A stretch of 64,000 nt of DNA from Planococcus citri (lineage: Eukaryota; Arthropoda; Insecta; Hemiptera; Pseudococcidae): the NCBI RefSeq assembly GCF_950023065.1, contig NC_088679.1:66154001-66218000 (forward strand), given 5' to 3'. Positions within the stretch are counted from its first letter, which is position 1. The number at the start of each line of letters is the position of its first letter. A program made the position numbers and the translations under genes. Positions 48,979 through 60,105 of the stretch are shown piece by piece. The notes beneath the pieces are model-generated. The model searched no databases, had not been told where the DNA came from, and worked only from the letters and a program-made list of their open reading frames with translations.

Positions 48979-50430
48979 TAGAGCATTTACAAAATTGCTG
49001 CATACCCTAGCGCCTGAACCGTGAGAGGACAACTTCGCCGACGCTACTATAGATGCCTACGACTTTTCATGTAAGAAACGCAATTTTTTCGATTGTACTC
49101 GAGTTCGGGTGAATTTTTATGTAGTCTCGAATTAAAGACAATAAAATTCTGTATTGATTGATGTTAAATTTTCATCATTTCGCGTAAAAATAACGATTTT
49201 ATGAATACTTCTATTTTACTGATTTTTGAATACTATGTACGTCATCTTTAAACTAAAAATACTCGAAATTTTCAATGAGCACATATGTGTTTTGAATGAT
49301 TAAAATATTCAGAATTTCATCCTCTTTAAAATGAGTTTTTCCCGAAAGCTCTAGCTTTTACCGTTCAAAAGTTTTCGAAGCTTCAAGTTGCAAAAACCAG
49401 CTGCGGGCAGTAATTATTGAACTTTGAACTGAAATTAATCGAAATTTTCAGTGAACACACAGGTATTTTAATACAGCGAAATGTTCGTAATTTCATCTTC
49501 TTTAAAATGGGGGTTTCCCGAAAGCTCTGCCTTTTACCGTTCATAAGTTCTCGAAGCTTGAAGTTGCAAAAACAAGGCGAAAACCAGCTATGAGAAGTAA
49601 GGTACTTATTGAACTTTGAACTGAAATTAATCGAAATTTTCAGCAAACACATAGGTATTTTAATACAGCAAAATGTTTGTAATTTTATCCTTTTTAAAAA
49701 AGATTTGTACCCAAAGCTCTATCTTTTACCATTCAAAAGCTCTTGAAGATCAAAGTTGCCGAAAGTGGTCAAATTGTATCATCAATATCAGTTTGCGTTG
49801 ATATTGATCAGTGATAACTTTTGCAACTTTGATCTTCAAGAACTTTTGAGCAGTAAAAGGCAGAGCTTTCGGGAAACCCCCATTTTATAAACAAGACGAA
49901 ATTACAAACATTTCGCTGTATTAAAATACCTATGTGTTCACTGAAAATTTCGATTAATTTCAGTTCAAAGTTCAATAATTACTGCCCGCAGCTGGTTTTT
50001 GCAACTTGAAGCTTCGAAAACTTTTGAACGGTAAAAGCTAAAGCTTTCGGGAAAAACTCATTTTAAAGAGGATGAAATTCTGAATATTTTAATCATTCAA
50101 AACACATATGTGCTCATTGAAAATTTCGAGTATTTTTAGTTTAAAGATGACGTACATAGTATTCAAAAATCAGTAAAATAGAAGTATTCATAAAATCGTT
50201 ATTTTTACGCGAAATTATGAAAATTTAACATCAATCGATACAGAATTTTATTGTCTTTAATTTGAGACTACATAAAAATTCACCCAAACTCGAGTACAAT
50301 CGAAAAAAATGGCATTTTTTACATGAAAAGTCGTAGGCATCTATAGTGGCGTCGGCGAAGTTGTCCTCTCGCGGTTCAGGCAGAGGGTAAACTATCCCGC
50401 ACAGCGCTGATATGACAATGCTCTATTAAA
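48979..50430. mobile_element. 1.45 kb palindrome with internal ~190 bp units, embedded in TTCGCGAA satellite
   Basis: The arms run from TAGAGCATTT (48979) and GCGCCTGAACCGTGAGAGGA on the left to TCCTCTCGCGGTTCAGGC (50365-50382) and AATGCTCTAT on the right. The centre is a tight inverted repeat, ATCATCAATATCA facing TTGATATTGAT (about 49780-49808). The left arm contains three copies of a unit of about 190 bases (AACTGAAATTAATCGAAATT, CCCGAAAGCTCT, TTTTACCGTTCA) and the right arm two, so the arms differ in copy number. No coding capacity. Confidence 0.85.
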
Positions 50431-50431
50431 G

Positions 50432-51022
50432 GGAATCATTCGTGAACGAGTTGATTAATTTTTTGAAAGAATCATTCGCGAACGAATAGATTCATTTTTA
50501 GCGAATCATTCGCCAACGAATTGATCAATTCTTTAATTTATGAATCAATTCGTTCGTGAATGATTCACCAAAAATTAGGTAAATGAATCGACTCGTTCGC
50601 GAACGAGTCACTCATACGAATCAATTCTTTCGCTAATAATTTACTAAAAAATTATTCAATTCGTTTGCGAATGATTCGCCAAAAATCATGTAAATGAATC
50701 GATTTGTTCGCGAAAGAGTCACTTGTACAAATCAATTCGTTCGCGAATGATTCACCAAAAATCAAGTGAATGAATCGATTCGTTCGCGAACGAGTCACTT
50801 GTACAAATCAATTCGTTCGCGAATGATTCGCCAAAAATCAAGTGAATGAATCGATTCGTTCGCGAACGAGTCACTTATTCAAATCAATTCGTTCGCGAAT
50901 GATTCACTAAAAAATTATTCAATTCGTTCGCGAATGATTCACCGACAATTAATCAATTCGTTCGTGAATGATTAACTAAAAATTGAATACTTCGTTCGCG
51001 AATGATTCACCTAGAAATCAAT
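50432..51022. repeat. Satellite array built on TTCGTTCGCGAATGATTC
   Basis: More than ten copies of CAATTCGTTCGCGAATGATT and GATTCGTTCGCGAACGAGTC are separated by CACCAAAAATCAAGT-type spacers. It belongs to the same family as 33960-34690, mostly in the opposite reading direction. A few degenerate copies lie to the left of the palindrome (48885-48965). Confidence 0.88.
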
Positions 51023-51034
51023 CAATTTGTTAAT

Positions 51035-51828
51035 AAACTCCTCACAAAAAAATCAAAATTCGAAAGAATGCATTTTCAACTTCAAACATCAAAAAAAGTT
51101 TAAATTTATTGAGTTGTCTTATTTTGACCTCTTTCTGACGTATTTCATGGAGAAGTTGATAGAAATTACATTCACAACAGAAATATAAAAATTTGTTTAT
51201 TTTTTGAATCTTTTCGAATTTTGATGTTTTTGTGAGGAGTTCATTTCATCGAGTGAAAGGGTTTTCTCAACTTTTTCAACAGATACCAGGGGTCAAATGG
51301 GTCATCTTCACCTATCAAAACTTTTTTCATGTTTTAAAATCAAAAAATCGCATTTTTTCGCAAACTTTGAATTTTTAAAAATCAACTTTGCAACATGGTA
51401 CCATCCCAATTTTTTAATATGTTGTTCAGCATGAAGAGTTGTCCATAATATATTTTTTCAGAACTTTTGAGAGTCGGAACAATATGAAAACTACGTTTCG
51501 AAACTTTATGAGCCAATTTTTTGTACGAAAAAAAGTGGCAACACTGATTTTTATGATATCATCAAGAAGCCTTTCAAAACCCCTAACTATGGGAAAATGT
51601 TCCATTTTGGTTGGTATCACGGCTATCGAGGAATCCACTGCTGAAATGGATGATATTTTAGGTTCACTGAAAACTTTGACACCCCCTGGCTGCTTTTAAA
51701 AATGGGCTAGAGGGCTGCGATTTGCGCCATTGGTCATCCCTTCGGAAGATCTTCCCACAGGAAAAATTTCAAAAAAAATCGCCGAACCCCCTACCACTTC
51801 TTGGTCCAATTGACGTGGAATGACCCGC
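51035..51828. mobile_element. Inverted copy of the repeat at 37851-38664
   Basis: It ends at the right with CAATTGACGTGGAATGACCC, the inverse of the start of the first copy. ATCGCCGAACCCCCTACCAC, CGATTTGCGCCATTGGTCAT and CACCTATCAAAACTTTTTTC are also inverted matches. The segment 51035-51265 with CTCCTCACAAAAAAATC and GTGAGGAGTTCATTTCATCG is in the same orientation in both copies because it is itself bounded by an inverted repeat. The - strand open frame 51426-51638 and its + strand shadow have no recognisable domain. Confidence 0.75.
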
Positions 51829-54380
51829 ATATCTATCTTGAAAATTCAAATTCAAAAGCACAAAGATGAAGAAAAGAATACATTTACAGCATTTCCCTTT
51901 ATTGATAAACCTACGTGTAGATCAAAAATAGGATGATTTCAGATGTGAATCACTTTTTCCGAGCACTGATTCGAATAATATTTCTTATGATTTACAGGAC
52001 TTATCGAACACTTTACAAAGACCAACATACTCGCAAACCATGATATTTCTACTCTGGCAATTTCGCGAGTCAAGAACTTATCTGGATCTATACAAAAGTG
52101 AAACAAAATCTACACCACTTTTGCGTTCCGCCTCCTGCCTCACACATATAAATAGATAAAACACTGTAGGTATTGCGATACAAGATAAATAATCTCTCTA
52201 ACTCGCGGCTATTTCTCAAACCGAACCCTGCCCAGAGAGCTCGGTGACATCTCAAAAGCGCCGGCTTGGCTTGGTGACGCTTCCTATACAGGTGTTGAAA
52301 ACGACTCGAAAAAAAAACACTCATCTGATCCGCGTACCTTTGGTTTCAGATCAGTACATCGAATCGCGGTGCCTTATCTCACCAGTATGTAGAGATAATT
52401 GCGCGATGGTATTTGGCTGGCGATTACTAGGGGGGGCGGGGTACCTTATACAGATTTACACAAACCGTCTCAATCTCGTTACCTCTACGACATTGGAGCA
52501 CTATACATACAAACTACAAAGCAGAAAACCGTACAGATTAACACCGCGAGATTATACGGTACACGATGGCGGATGGCACTTGGACGACAATACCACCTTA
52601 AGAAAAAATACCAAGTGGTGTGCTTAAGCCGCTGCCGCCGCCGCCGTACCGTAATACAAATAATACTTATAGAGTCGCGCAAATCGGCCTAATCATATTA
52701 GTTTTATCGGTTTATAGCACGGCGAGGTGAAAAAAAACACACAATCTCAACCACCTATTCTGAGAAAACCGATTAGAAAATCTCGTATCGATATCTACAC
52801 GCGATATATACAAGAAGATCTATTGGCAACGAGAGAAGAGAAGGGGTTTATTGGAAGCTTCGCGATAAAAATCATCAACATTATATTTGTCTGCCACTTC
52901 CTTTCCCTCCCTCTCGCCACTTCTAGCTCTAGCTCATCTTCTGCTACATTTTATAGTATACACCTAGAGACCTATGTACCAGACTGACACACGTTTTAGT
53001 AGGTACACTACAACACTACACACTTCAAAAGCAGCAACAACGAGAGAGAAAAAAAACCAAAAGGTAACACGTACAGGTACAGCATAGGTTAAAGACGTAT
53101 ACGGAATGCGCGCCCGACCAGAAGATGAGAGAGCCCGTTAATTAAAACAGTGATAAGACTATACATAAATACAATAACTGTAGGTACGCGTGTGTAAGTG
53201 TAGATATATGAAAAGCTTCCATTCCACATATACATATGGACGGGGACGCGATCTCGCTGCAACATAGAAAATAAAATAACCGTAGTCCAAGCAGTCAGCA
53301 GCTCCTCTGGAACACTATTATAGAGTAGCCGCTTCCACTTCAAACGCAGCTCGCATTTCAATTAGGAGGGCTTCACCGTGTTCACCCTGGCCTTGTCTTA
53401 AGCCATGCTCATCCTCTCTCGCGGCTATCTCCTCGTATATACGAGTCTGTCTCTCTCTTTTCGTGATGTTGTACATATTATAAATCGGCAGCCTGATCAT
53501 TTACCATAGTATACAACTATACATATAGTAGATATGTAGTTCTACAGTATGATACGTAGTGTCGGGTTCAAAAAACTCTTTTGGCTGGAAAAAAGTAGTG
53601 AGAGAATTCGACCAGCACCGCTTCCTCCCCCCACCCCCCGAACTAATGCTAACATTTTCCATAGGTAATGCAGAAAAAAAAATTAAAAATTGTCAGAGAT
53701 TTAAAAAAAAAAATGAATATCACGAATTTAAGATTTCAGCCAATAAAACCTCAAAACATAAAATTGAAACGTGTTGCAATACTTTCTGCTGGAGGCTAAT
53801 TTTCAATGGCATTTTTTGAGCAAGGAGTGAGGAGTGGTAGTGATTTATATGGTTTGATTTTTTTGGTGATTTTATTCTGTTTGAAGGAACGATAGGAAAT
53901 GTTTCAATTTTTTCACAATTGTTTTTTTTTCGCTGCAGTTTTTTCATTCCTATTTTTTATGATACCAAACACCTTTTTTTTAGATGAATTTTGGGTACAT
54001 CTACATACAAACTAAATCAGGCCTACAAAGCAAGAAAAATACATCAGTCAGAATTTCAAGAGCTTTGCACTCATTCGCAAGTCAGTAATTTTTAAAAATT
54101 TTAATTGAGCCAGAAAGATGAAATTTGACATGAACTTCATTTTGAGACATTGTTTTTAACAAGTAGGACAACGTGTAAAAGTAGCAAAAAACAGGATTTT
54201 TGACAAGAAATTTTTCGAAATATTGTAAGCGGGGCTTTTTGGGGGGTGGGGGCGAGAAAAGTTCAAAAATATCAAAAAATTGTCATAAAAACTAGAAAAA
54301 TTAAAAAATTTGAAAAACATTAAAATAAATAAATTTTTTAAAAATTTTTTTGAATTTTTTTAGGTCAAAATTTTACATTT
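51829..54380. other. Non-coding, GC-richer unique region (52.0-53.5 kb)
   Basis: The segment 52080-53530 is clearly less AT-rich, apparently unique, and contains CCGCTGCCGCCGCCGCCGTA (52629-52648). Several open frames overlap here on both strands but none shows a domain. Such islands in AT-rich insect genomes often mark promoters, untranslated exons or enhancers; which of these applies is not visible. Confidence 0.3.
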
Positions 54381-54994
54381 GAAGGGTTTAATTCCAAGTC
54401 GGCCTAAGTCCATTTTTATCATTTTTGAGTTAGCAGCGCCATCTGGTGGTACAGGTCGGTTAACACATTTATCACCTTGTCCCAACACCTGGCGTTACTT
54501 TTTTCGCTCAGGAGCGCTGTTTTGCCGACTCAAAAAAACAGCTGATTATTCCAAAGTGGCCTAAATCATACATTTTTTAAGAGTATTTGTATACAAGTGC
54601 GGTTGTGCCGGTTTTTTTCAAGTTTTTCAACGATTTTCGAGAGACAAAATTTGAAGGTGCTTCGAATGAAATTGTTTCAGAAATGTATTAAATTAATGAT
54701 TCGTGAATTTTTTTTTGAAAAAACGCGTTTTTCAGCTCTTTTTCGAAATTTTTAACATCAGATAATTCCAAATGGGCCTAAGTCCACTTTTTCTGACTGT
54801 TTGACGCGCTCTGGAGCTGAAAATACGCAAAATTAAAAAAATACCAATACGGTACTTTAAAGCAGAAAGATCAAGCTTCACAACCATATAATCACATCAT
54901 TTATTATTGAAGCGGAAGGACGAGAAAAACACTTATTTGTGTTTTTCTCGAAACGGAAAAAATGGACTTAGGCCGACTTGGAATTAAACCCTTC
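54381..54994. mobile_element. 614 bp TIR element with repeated ATTCCAA-GGCCTAA motif
   Basis: The left terminus GAAGGGTTTAATTCCAAGTC (continuing GGCCTAAGTCCATTTTT, to 54417) is perfectly inverted at the right end (54958-54994), giving 37 bp TIRs. Diverged internal copies of the same motif, ATTCCAAAGTGGCCTAAATC (54548-54567) and ATTCCAAATGGGCCTAAGTC (54767-54786), lie in direct orientation with the left end. Such spaced copies are typical of transposase-binding sites. No target duplication can be fixed and no transposase is present. Confidence 0.82.
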
Positions 54995-56656
54995 ATTTTT
55001 TGAATTATGGAGCATTATTACTTGAAGAGCAAAAAAAGTGTTCAAAATTTTTTTTTTCCAAAATATTCAAAATGACGTAATAAATAAATCTTATCTTCCC
55101 TGAATCATTCAGCCACAGATCAAAATAGTAATGTGCGAAAACGAGATTGGAAATTTGGAAATTGCTGTAAATCTAAAATTTAGCATTCAAGTTTGTAGAT
55201 ACCTCTAGTACTTACGAAAATTTTTTCATTGCAATAAAAAAATACTTAACTTAGGTAAGTATTTCAATTTTTTTTTCAAACCATTGTGTAGGGGGCTGGG
55301 GAGGGGTTGAAAATTAGAAACTTGCAACATCAATTTAGTGCCCTCCAAAAGGAAATACAAAAAAGTCCGATTGTAAGTATCAATTACCTTGAAGGGGAAA
55401 TGAGGGAAGAAGAGGGAGAGTGGTCAAAATTCATTTTAAATAATTTTTTTGGAATTTTAACAAGGAATAGAAGAAATATAATTACAAAAATGAAATGAAA
55501 TTAAAAAAAAAAAAAGTGAATAAGAACTTTTGGTGGACGATTTTTTTCTAATGTTTCAATTCGAGAGGGAGGTGGGAAGGAGGGAGGGGGGTGAAAAGAG
55601 AAGCAGAAAAAATAAGAAGAAATTATTACTAAAATTCTAGAAGATGATAATAAAAGACGAATGACGAATTTCGAAGTTCGATTGAAAAAAATGGGGGAAA
55701 ATACACATTTTTTGTAATTTACAATTTAAAAAAAAAGTAGGATATCAGGACAAAAGAAAGGAAAACAGGATAAGTATAGGACTGTTGCACCCTGCAGGGC
55801 TGCGGCTCTAAATTCTCTGTAAGCAATTTCGAGACACTTCGAGCAATTGTGGTTTGGAGCCTTAAATTGTACCCTATTAAACCCACGAATCAACTCCAAA
55901 GACATTTTCAAATCGTTTCAGAGCTTCCAGAGTTTTTTTATTTTTTTCATCTTTCGCACAAAATCCGATTTTCAAAAATTCTTCAAGATTCGAAAAACAA
56001 TTTTGGTCTCTAAAATTTTGGTATTTGTTGAGGTAATTTTGAATGTAAGTACTTAGTTTCGATCTACGTCCCATTCGGGAAACAATTTCGAGTATGTTCT
56101 TTCGTATTCAACAAAATTTGTTATTCTAATTTTTAAAACAAAATTTTATAATTTTTTTTCTGTTTAAAATTCTTTATTTGAACAAAGAACTAAAAAATGA
56201 TTCTGGAAAATTGAGCATTAATAGATTATGACATGATCTGCAATTTTTTTCCACATTTACGAGTAGGTAGGTATCTTAAAGTATATCCATCTCGAAAAAT
56301 TACAGAAAAGTGGGAAAATCGATATCAAAGTTTCGAAAATAGATATCATTAATTTCTTCCATGTATTTTTATTCGACGACTTCTCCCCCCCCCCTGTGTA
56401 GGAAATTCTTTCAAAAACTATCGAGTCTAGTTTTTTTTTTTCAAACTCAAATTCTTGGAGAAATGGGCGATAAGAAGTAAATGAAAATTCAACAGGTTGT
56501 TCATTAAAAATTTTAAATTCAAAATGCAATTACAATGTTTAGAAATTTATACGATTGATGTGCAAGTGAACAAAATACCTAAGGCGATCAAACGAAATTA
56601 AAAATGTGTCATGTAGAACATCTTTTTGTGTCTTGTAAATTGAGTGGCGGGGGATG
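54995..56656. other. Non-coding sequence
   Basis: AT-rich DNA with a G-rich tract (55563-55595) and A runs. No gene or well-defined repeat is recognised. The open frames here are unsupported. Confidence 0.35.
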
Positions 56657-56798
56657 GGAAGGGGTGGAAGGAGTGGGTTTTGCGTGATGAGTGATAAAAA
56701 ATCATCATGTATATCGATTGCTTGGTTTTCGATGGCGTGGAATTCGAATCCGGGGATGATTGTTACATTAGTCGATACTGTGCTGAGTAACATGGTCT
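56657..56798. repeat. Tandem duplicate, intact copy (empty target site of the 56877-60105 element)
   Basis: GTGATAAAAAATCATCATGT, ATCGATTGCTTGGTTTTCGA, GGCGTGGAATTCGAATCC and GATACTGTGCTGAGTAACA run without interruption. The second copy begins at about 56824, is broken at 56876 by the inserted element, and resumes at 60106 with the same sequence. This gives the pre-insertion target directly. Confidence 0.88.
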
Positions 56799-56924
56799 TT
56801 TTTTGAAATGGTGTGAATGGGTGAGGGGTGGAGGGAGGGGCTTTGCGTGATAAGCGATAAAAAATCGTCATGTATACCCTGTGGGCACGTTTGGCACTCA
56901 GGACGCAATGCCAGCGAAAAAGTG

Positions 56925-57135
56925 CCAAAATCTGACACTAAGTGTCACATTTTGGCACTCGAGTGTCAGGCATTGGCACTGAGTGTCAGATTTTGACACT
57001 GGAGTGTCAGGCACTGGCACTGAGTGTCAGATTTTGACACTGGAGTGTCAGGCACTGGCACTGAGTGTCAAATTTTGGCACTGGAGTGGCAGGCACTGGC
57101 ACTCAGGTGTCAGATGTTGACACTGGTGTGTCAGG
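56925..57135. repeat. Tandem array of CACTGAGTGTCAGATTTTGA units
   Basis: About four units of roughly 50 bases combine GGCACTGAGTGTCA, GATTTTGACACTGG and AGTGTCAGGCACTGG. Each unit contains the short palindrome-like pair TGACACT/AGTGTCA and repeats the GGCACT word found at the end of the element's TIR. Confidence 0.88.
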
Positions 57136-57665
57136 TGACGACAGTCTCAATTTTTTAGTTTTAAACAACAAAAACTTTTTTTATTGTTTAAAACTTTAAT
57201 TGAACATCAAAAATAAAAAAATTCGCAAAATTTCAGATTTTTTAAAAATTGAATTTTAATTTAAAATCAAGTTTAAAAAATTTTTATGCATCAAAAGTTT
57301 GAAATCAAGTTTGTTGGTAGAGTGGTTTAATTATAACCTATACAATGAATGAGTTGGTGTGTGTGTGGTTTTAGAGAAAATGGTCCAGTTCTGAAAGATA
57401 AGTATTCAAGATTTTGCGTCAATGTACACCATATAGCCTTCTAAATCCATTAGCACTTTCATAGTTCTGTTGAGAGATTGGAAATATTCAAATCTATTTT
57501 TGGATAAATTTGTATTTTGAGAATTTTTTCTTCGCAAACATTTCGCATTAATTAAGTATGTCAAAACCATGAAACGCTTATTCCTAAAACTGCAGATACC
57601 TATATAATACGAGGGGTGTTCAATAAAGACATGATAGTGGTGCTGGTGTGCCGAAAAATAGACTC

Positions 57666-58734
57666 ACAAGGGAACCTCTCGAAGTGTCCGCTTCCGATTT
57701 GAACGGGACCGCGATTTTTAGAAAGAGCATGTTCTAAAACCCCCAAATCCAAATTTTCAGCTACCCAAGTTCATTTTTCGAATTTTGGCGAATTTTTGAA
57801 AATTCAAAATCAACTGTTTTTGGCGATTTATGCTTTTTTAAAAAAAGTACGTACTTGACCCATAAAAATGGTTAAAATAAGTCCCAAAACTAATATTAAT
57901 TCCCCAAAGCCAAATTTCACCATTTCCCGCCATTCTGGAGCCTCCAGCGCTTTTTTTCAATTTCTCCAGAATTTTGAATTTGCTCCAGAAGGCGTGGATA
58001 TGAAGTTGGGCAGCTAAAAATCGAGTTGTGTGTTATACTCGATCGGTTTAACGAGTTTATCCACATTTGAGTCGGTTTTGGGGCGAACACCTCTAGAGTG
58101 GTTTTTTGACCAGCTTTTTTCAAATAAAAAATTTAAAAAAATCAAAAGTTTTCCATTTGCGAGGAAATTTTTGAAATTTGCGCGAATCGCTGTATTTCGT
58201 CCACAACTAACCTCCCGAGACCGAATTCCGCCATTTCCCGCCGATCTGCAGCTTCCAGCGCGATTTTTAAATTTCTCCAAAATTTTGAATTTGCTCCAGA
58301 AGGAGTGATTACATACACAATTGGGCAACTAAAATGTGGATAAACTCGTTAAACCGATCGAGTATAACACACAACTCAATTTTTAGCTGTCCAACTTCAT
58401 ATTCACGCCTTCTGGAGCAAATTCAAAATTCTGGAGAAATTGAAAAATAGCGCTGGAGGCTCCAGAATGGCTGAAATGGTGAAATGTGGATTTGGGGAAT
58501 TAATATTAGTTTTGGGACTTATTTTGACCATTTTTATTGGTCAAGTACGTACTTTTTTTAAAAAAAGCATAAATCGCCAAAAACAGTCAATTTTGAATTT
58601 TCAACAATTCGCCAAAATTTGAAAAATGAACTTGGGCAGCTGAAAATTTGGATTTTGGGGTTTTAGAACATGCTCTTTCCAAAAATCGCAGTCCCGTTCA
58701 AATCGGAGGCGGACACCTTAAGAGGTTCCCTTGT
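57666..58734. mobile_element. Complete copy of the fold-back family with ACAAGGGAACCTCT ends
   Basis: Arms of about 400 bases (57666-58072 and 58334-58734) are inverted copies of each other: CGATTTGAACGGGACCGCGA/TCGCAGTCCCGTTCAAATCG, GAGCATGTTCTAAAACCCCC/GGGGTTTTAGAACATGCTC, CATTCTGGAGCCTCCAGCGC/GCGCTGGAGGCTCCAGAATG and GTGTTATACTCGATCGG/CCGATCGAGTATAACAC. A 260-base centre carries AATTTGCGCGAATCGCTG and ACTAACCTCCCGAGACCG. Target duplication is not clear. Partial relatives lie at 23938-25639 and 44879-46690. The open frame 58670-59062 crosses the element boundary and is spurious. Confidence 0.88.
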
Positions 58735-59694
58735 CAGAATCTCAAATTCTATCTTTTGGAATGGGACAATTTTTTCCAAAACAGGTTGGGTAAGGGCTAG
58801 AGCAGAAAACCCAAGATTTTTTGAATATTCCACTTCTTTGAGGACCAATATTCATCCTCCAAGGGAACCTCCAAAACTGAAAGTTTTTCTGAGTGAATTT
58901 CAACTTAAAATGGAGGTCTCCTCTGAATTTTCTCAAAATCTTCCAAATTTTTTTCGCGATCCATCCAAAAGAACATACAAGTACATAATAAGAAATACAA
59001 GTTTTAAAATTTCTTTATTGTGTAATTATTTTCTTTTCAAAAAAAGAACAGGCGCTTTTTAAACAAATAAAAATTCGTTTTTTCAATAGGCTATTTAAAA
59101 TTTTTAAGCCCTACCCTTGAACATTTTTTTTGAGAAAAAAATTCAAACTTTAAAATTCTTATAGTTACCTACTCGTTTACTTTTTAAAAAAAATATTTTT
59201 TTTTGAAAAAAAAAACTTCATCTTCAAGAAAAGTTTTTAGGATCAGCATTATCATTTCATTTTTTTTTTGATGAATATGAGAAAAATTTGCTTTGAAACC
59301 TTATTGCCACTTTTTCCTAAGCTCCAGTGAATGCTTCTATCTCACAAAAAAAAAATTTCAACTACCTAATAAAAATTCTTTTTTTTTTAAAAATAATTTA
59401 AATTTTGAGGTTTTACACCTTTGAAAATTTTCATTGGGAAAAAAACGAAAAATTGGAACCCTTCTGTTTAAAAACAATATTGTAAAAAATAGTGTTTTTC
59501 ATCAGGAAAAAATTGAAAATTGGAATTGAATAAATTTAAAAATTTCTCTAGTACCTAGGATATGTAATAATTTCAAAGAAAAAAAAATCGTCAAAAAATA
59601 ATTACCTACTAGTGCCTAAAAAGTGCAGTGATGCATGCTCAAAATGAATGAGCAATCAACTAACAGTCGCTTCATCGTATGCAACTTACATCTG

Positions 59695-59766
59695 ATGTGG
59701 TGGCGTAATTGGTAAAGCAACGGACTGTCACGCAAGGAACCCAGGTTCGAGTCCCGCCGGTGCCGA
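59695..59766 (+). repeat. tRNA-derived sequence with A box and perfect B box
   Basis: A-box-like TGGCGTAATTGG (59701-59712) is followed by GGACTGTCACGC and a perfect B box GGTTCGAGTCC (59744-59754), then CCGGTGCCGA. The sequence before the A box does not pair with the expected acceptor strand GGTGCC, and the anticodon stem is poor, so it is not a good tRNA gene. It resembles the sequence at 2975-3040 (shared GGACTxTCACGC, GGxA and GTTC-A-TCC). Confidence 0.6.
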
Positions 59767-59904
59767 AAAATTTCATGAAAAAAAAAAGCGGGAAAACAGG
59801 TTAACGAAGATAACTACAATCAACGACTCTCTACCCGGGCAACACTGCTTCGAAAATTGCTAGAATCGGCAATGAAAAACTTCCTCATTATTTTTCCTCG
59901 CTGG

Positions 59905-60080
59905 CACTGGCACTGGCACTGGCACCGAAAATTTGCATTGCGTCTCAGTCTCACATTGACGCAACGTACCAATTCTCAGTGCCAGTGGCACTGACACTGG
60001 CACTCTGACACCATGACACTGGCACTAAAAATTGGCATTGCGTCCCAGTCTCAATTTGACGCAATGTTGAATACTGGCAC
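59905..60080. repeat. Right subterminal repeats of the TA-target element
   Basis: GGCACTGGCACTGGCACTGG (59904-59923), then GACGCAACGT, CAGTGCCAGTGGCACTGACA and ATTGACGCAATG words. These mirror the left subterminal array, as expected for multiple binding sites for one transposase. Confidence 0.75.
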
Positions 60081-60105
60081 TAAAGTGCCAAACGTGCCCA
60101 CAGGG

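Larger units (their letters stand above)
56877..60105. mobile_element. 3.2 kb TA-target TIR element with CCCTGTGGGCACGTTTGGCA ends
   Basis: The left end CCCTGTGGGCACGTTTGGCA plus CT (56877-56898) is the exact inverse of the right end (60084-60105). TA flanks both sides (56875-56876 and 60106-60107) and occurs once in the empty site in the neighbouring duplicate (56712-56713). The left subterminal region is a tandem array of GTGTCA/GGCACTG units, echoed at the right by GGCACTGGCACTGG and GACGCAAT words. Inside are a nested fold-back element (57666-58734) and a tRNA-derived sequence (59695-59766). No transposase was found. A TA duplication is usual for Tc1/mariner-like and some other superfamilies, but the terminus is not one I can assign. 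Confidence 0.93.

Noticed and set aside
53318..53500. Charged 60-codon - strand frame as a 5' exon of the zinc-finger gene
   Set aside because: The peptide looks plausible but there is no recognisable motif and no consensus splice sites that would join it to 32417-32500.
56539..56928. 129-codon - strand frame
   Set aside because: It spans the tandem duplication and the left end of the TA-target transposon, so it cannot be an ancestral gene.
58670..59062. 130-codon + strand frame
   Set aside because: It starts inside the arm of the fold-back element and runs over its end; no family match.
59695..59766. Functional tRNA-Asp-like gene (GTC in the loop region)
   Set aside because: The B box is perfect but the 5' acceptor strand does not match GGTGCC and the anticodon stem is weak.
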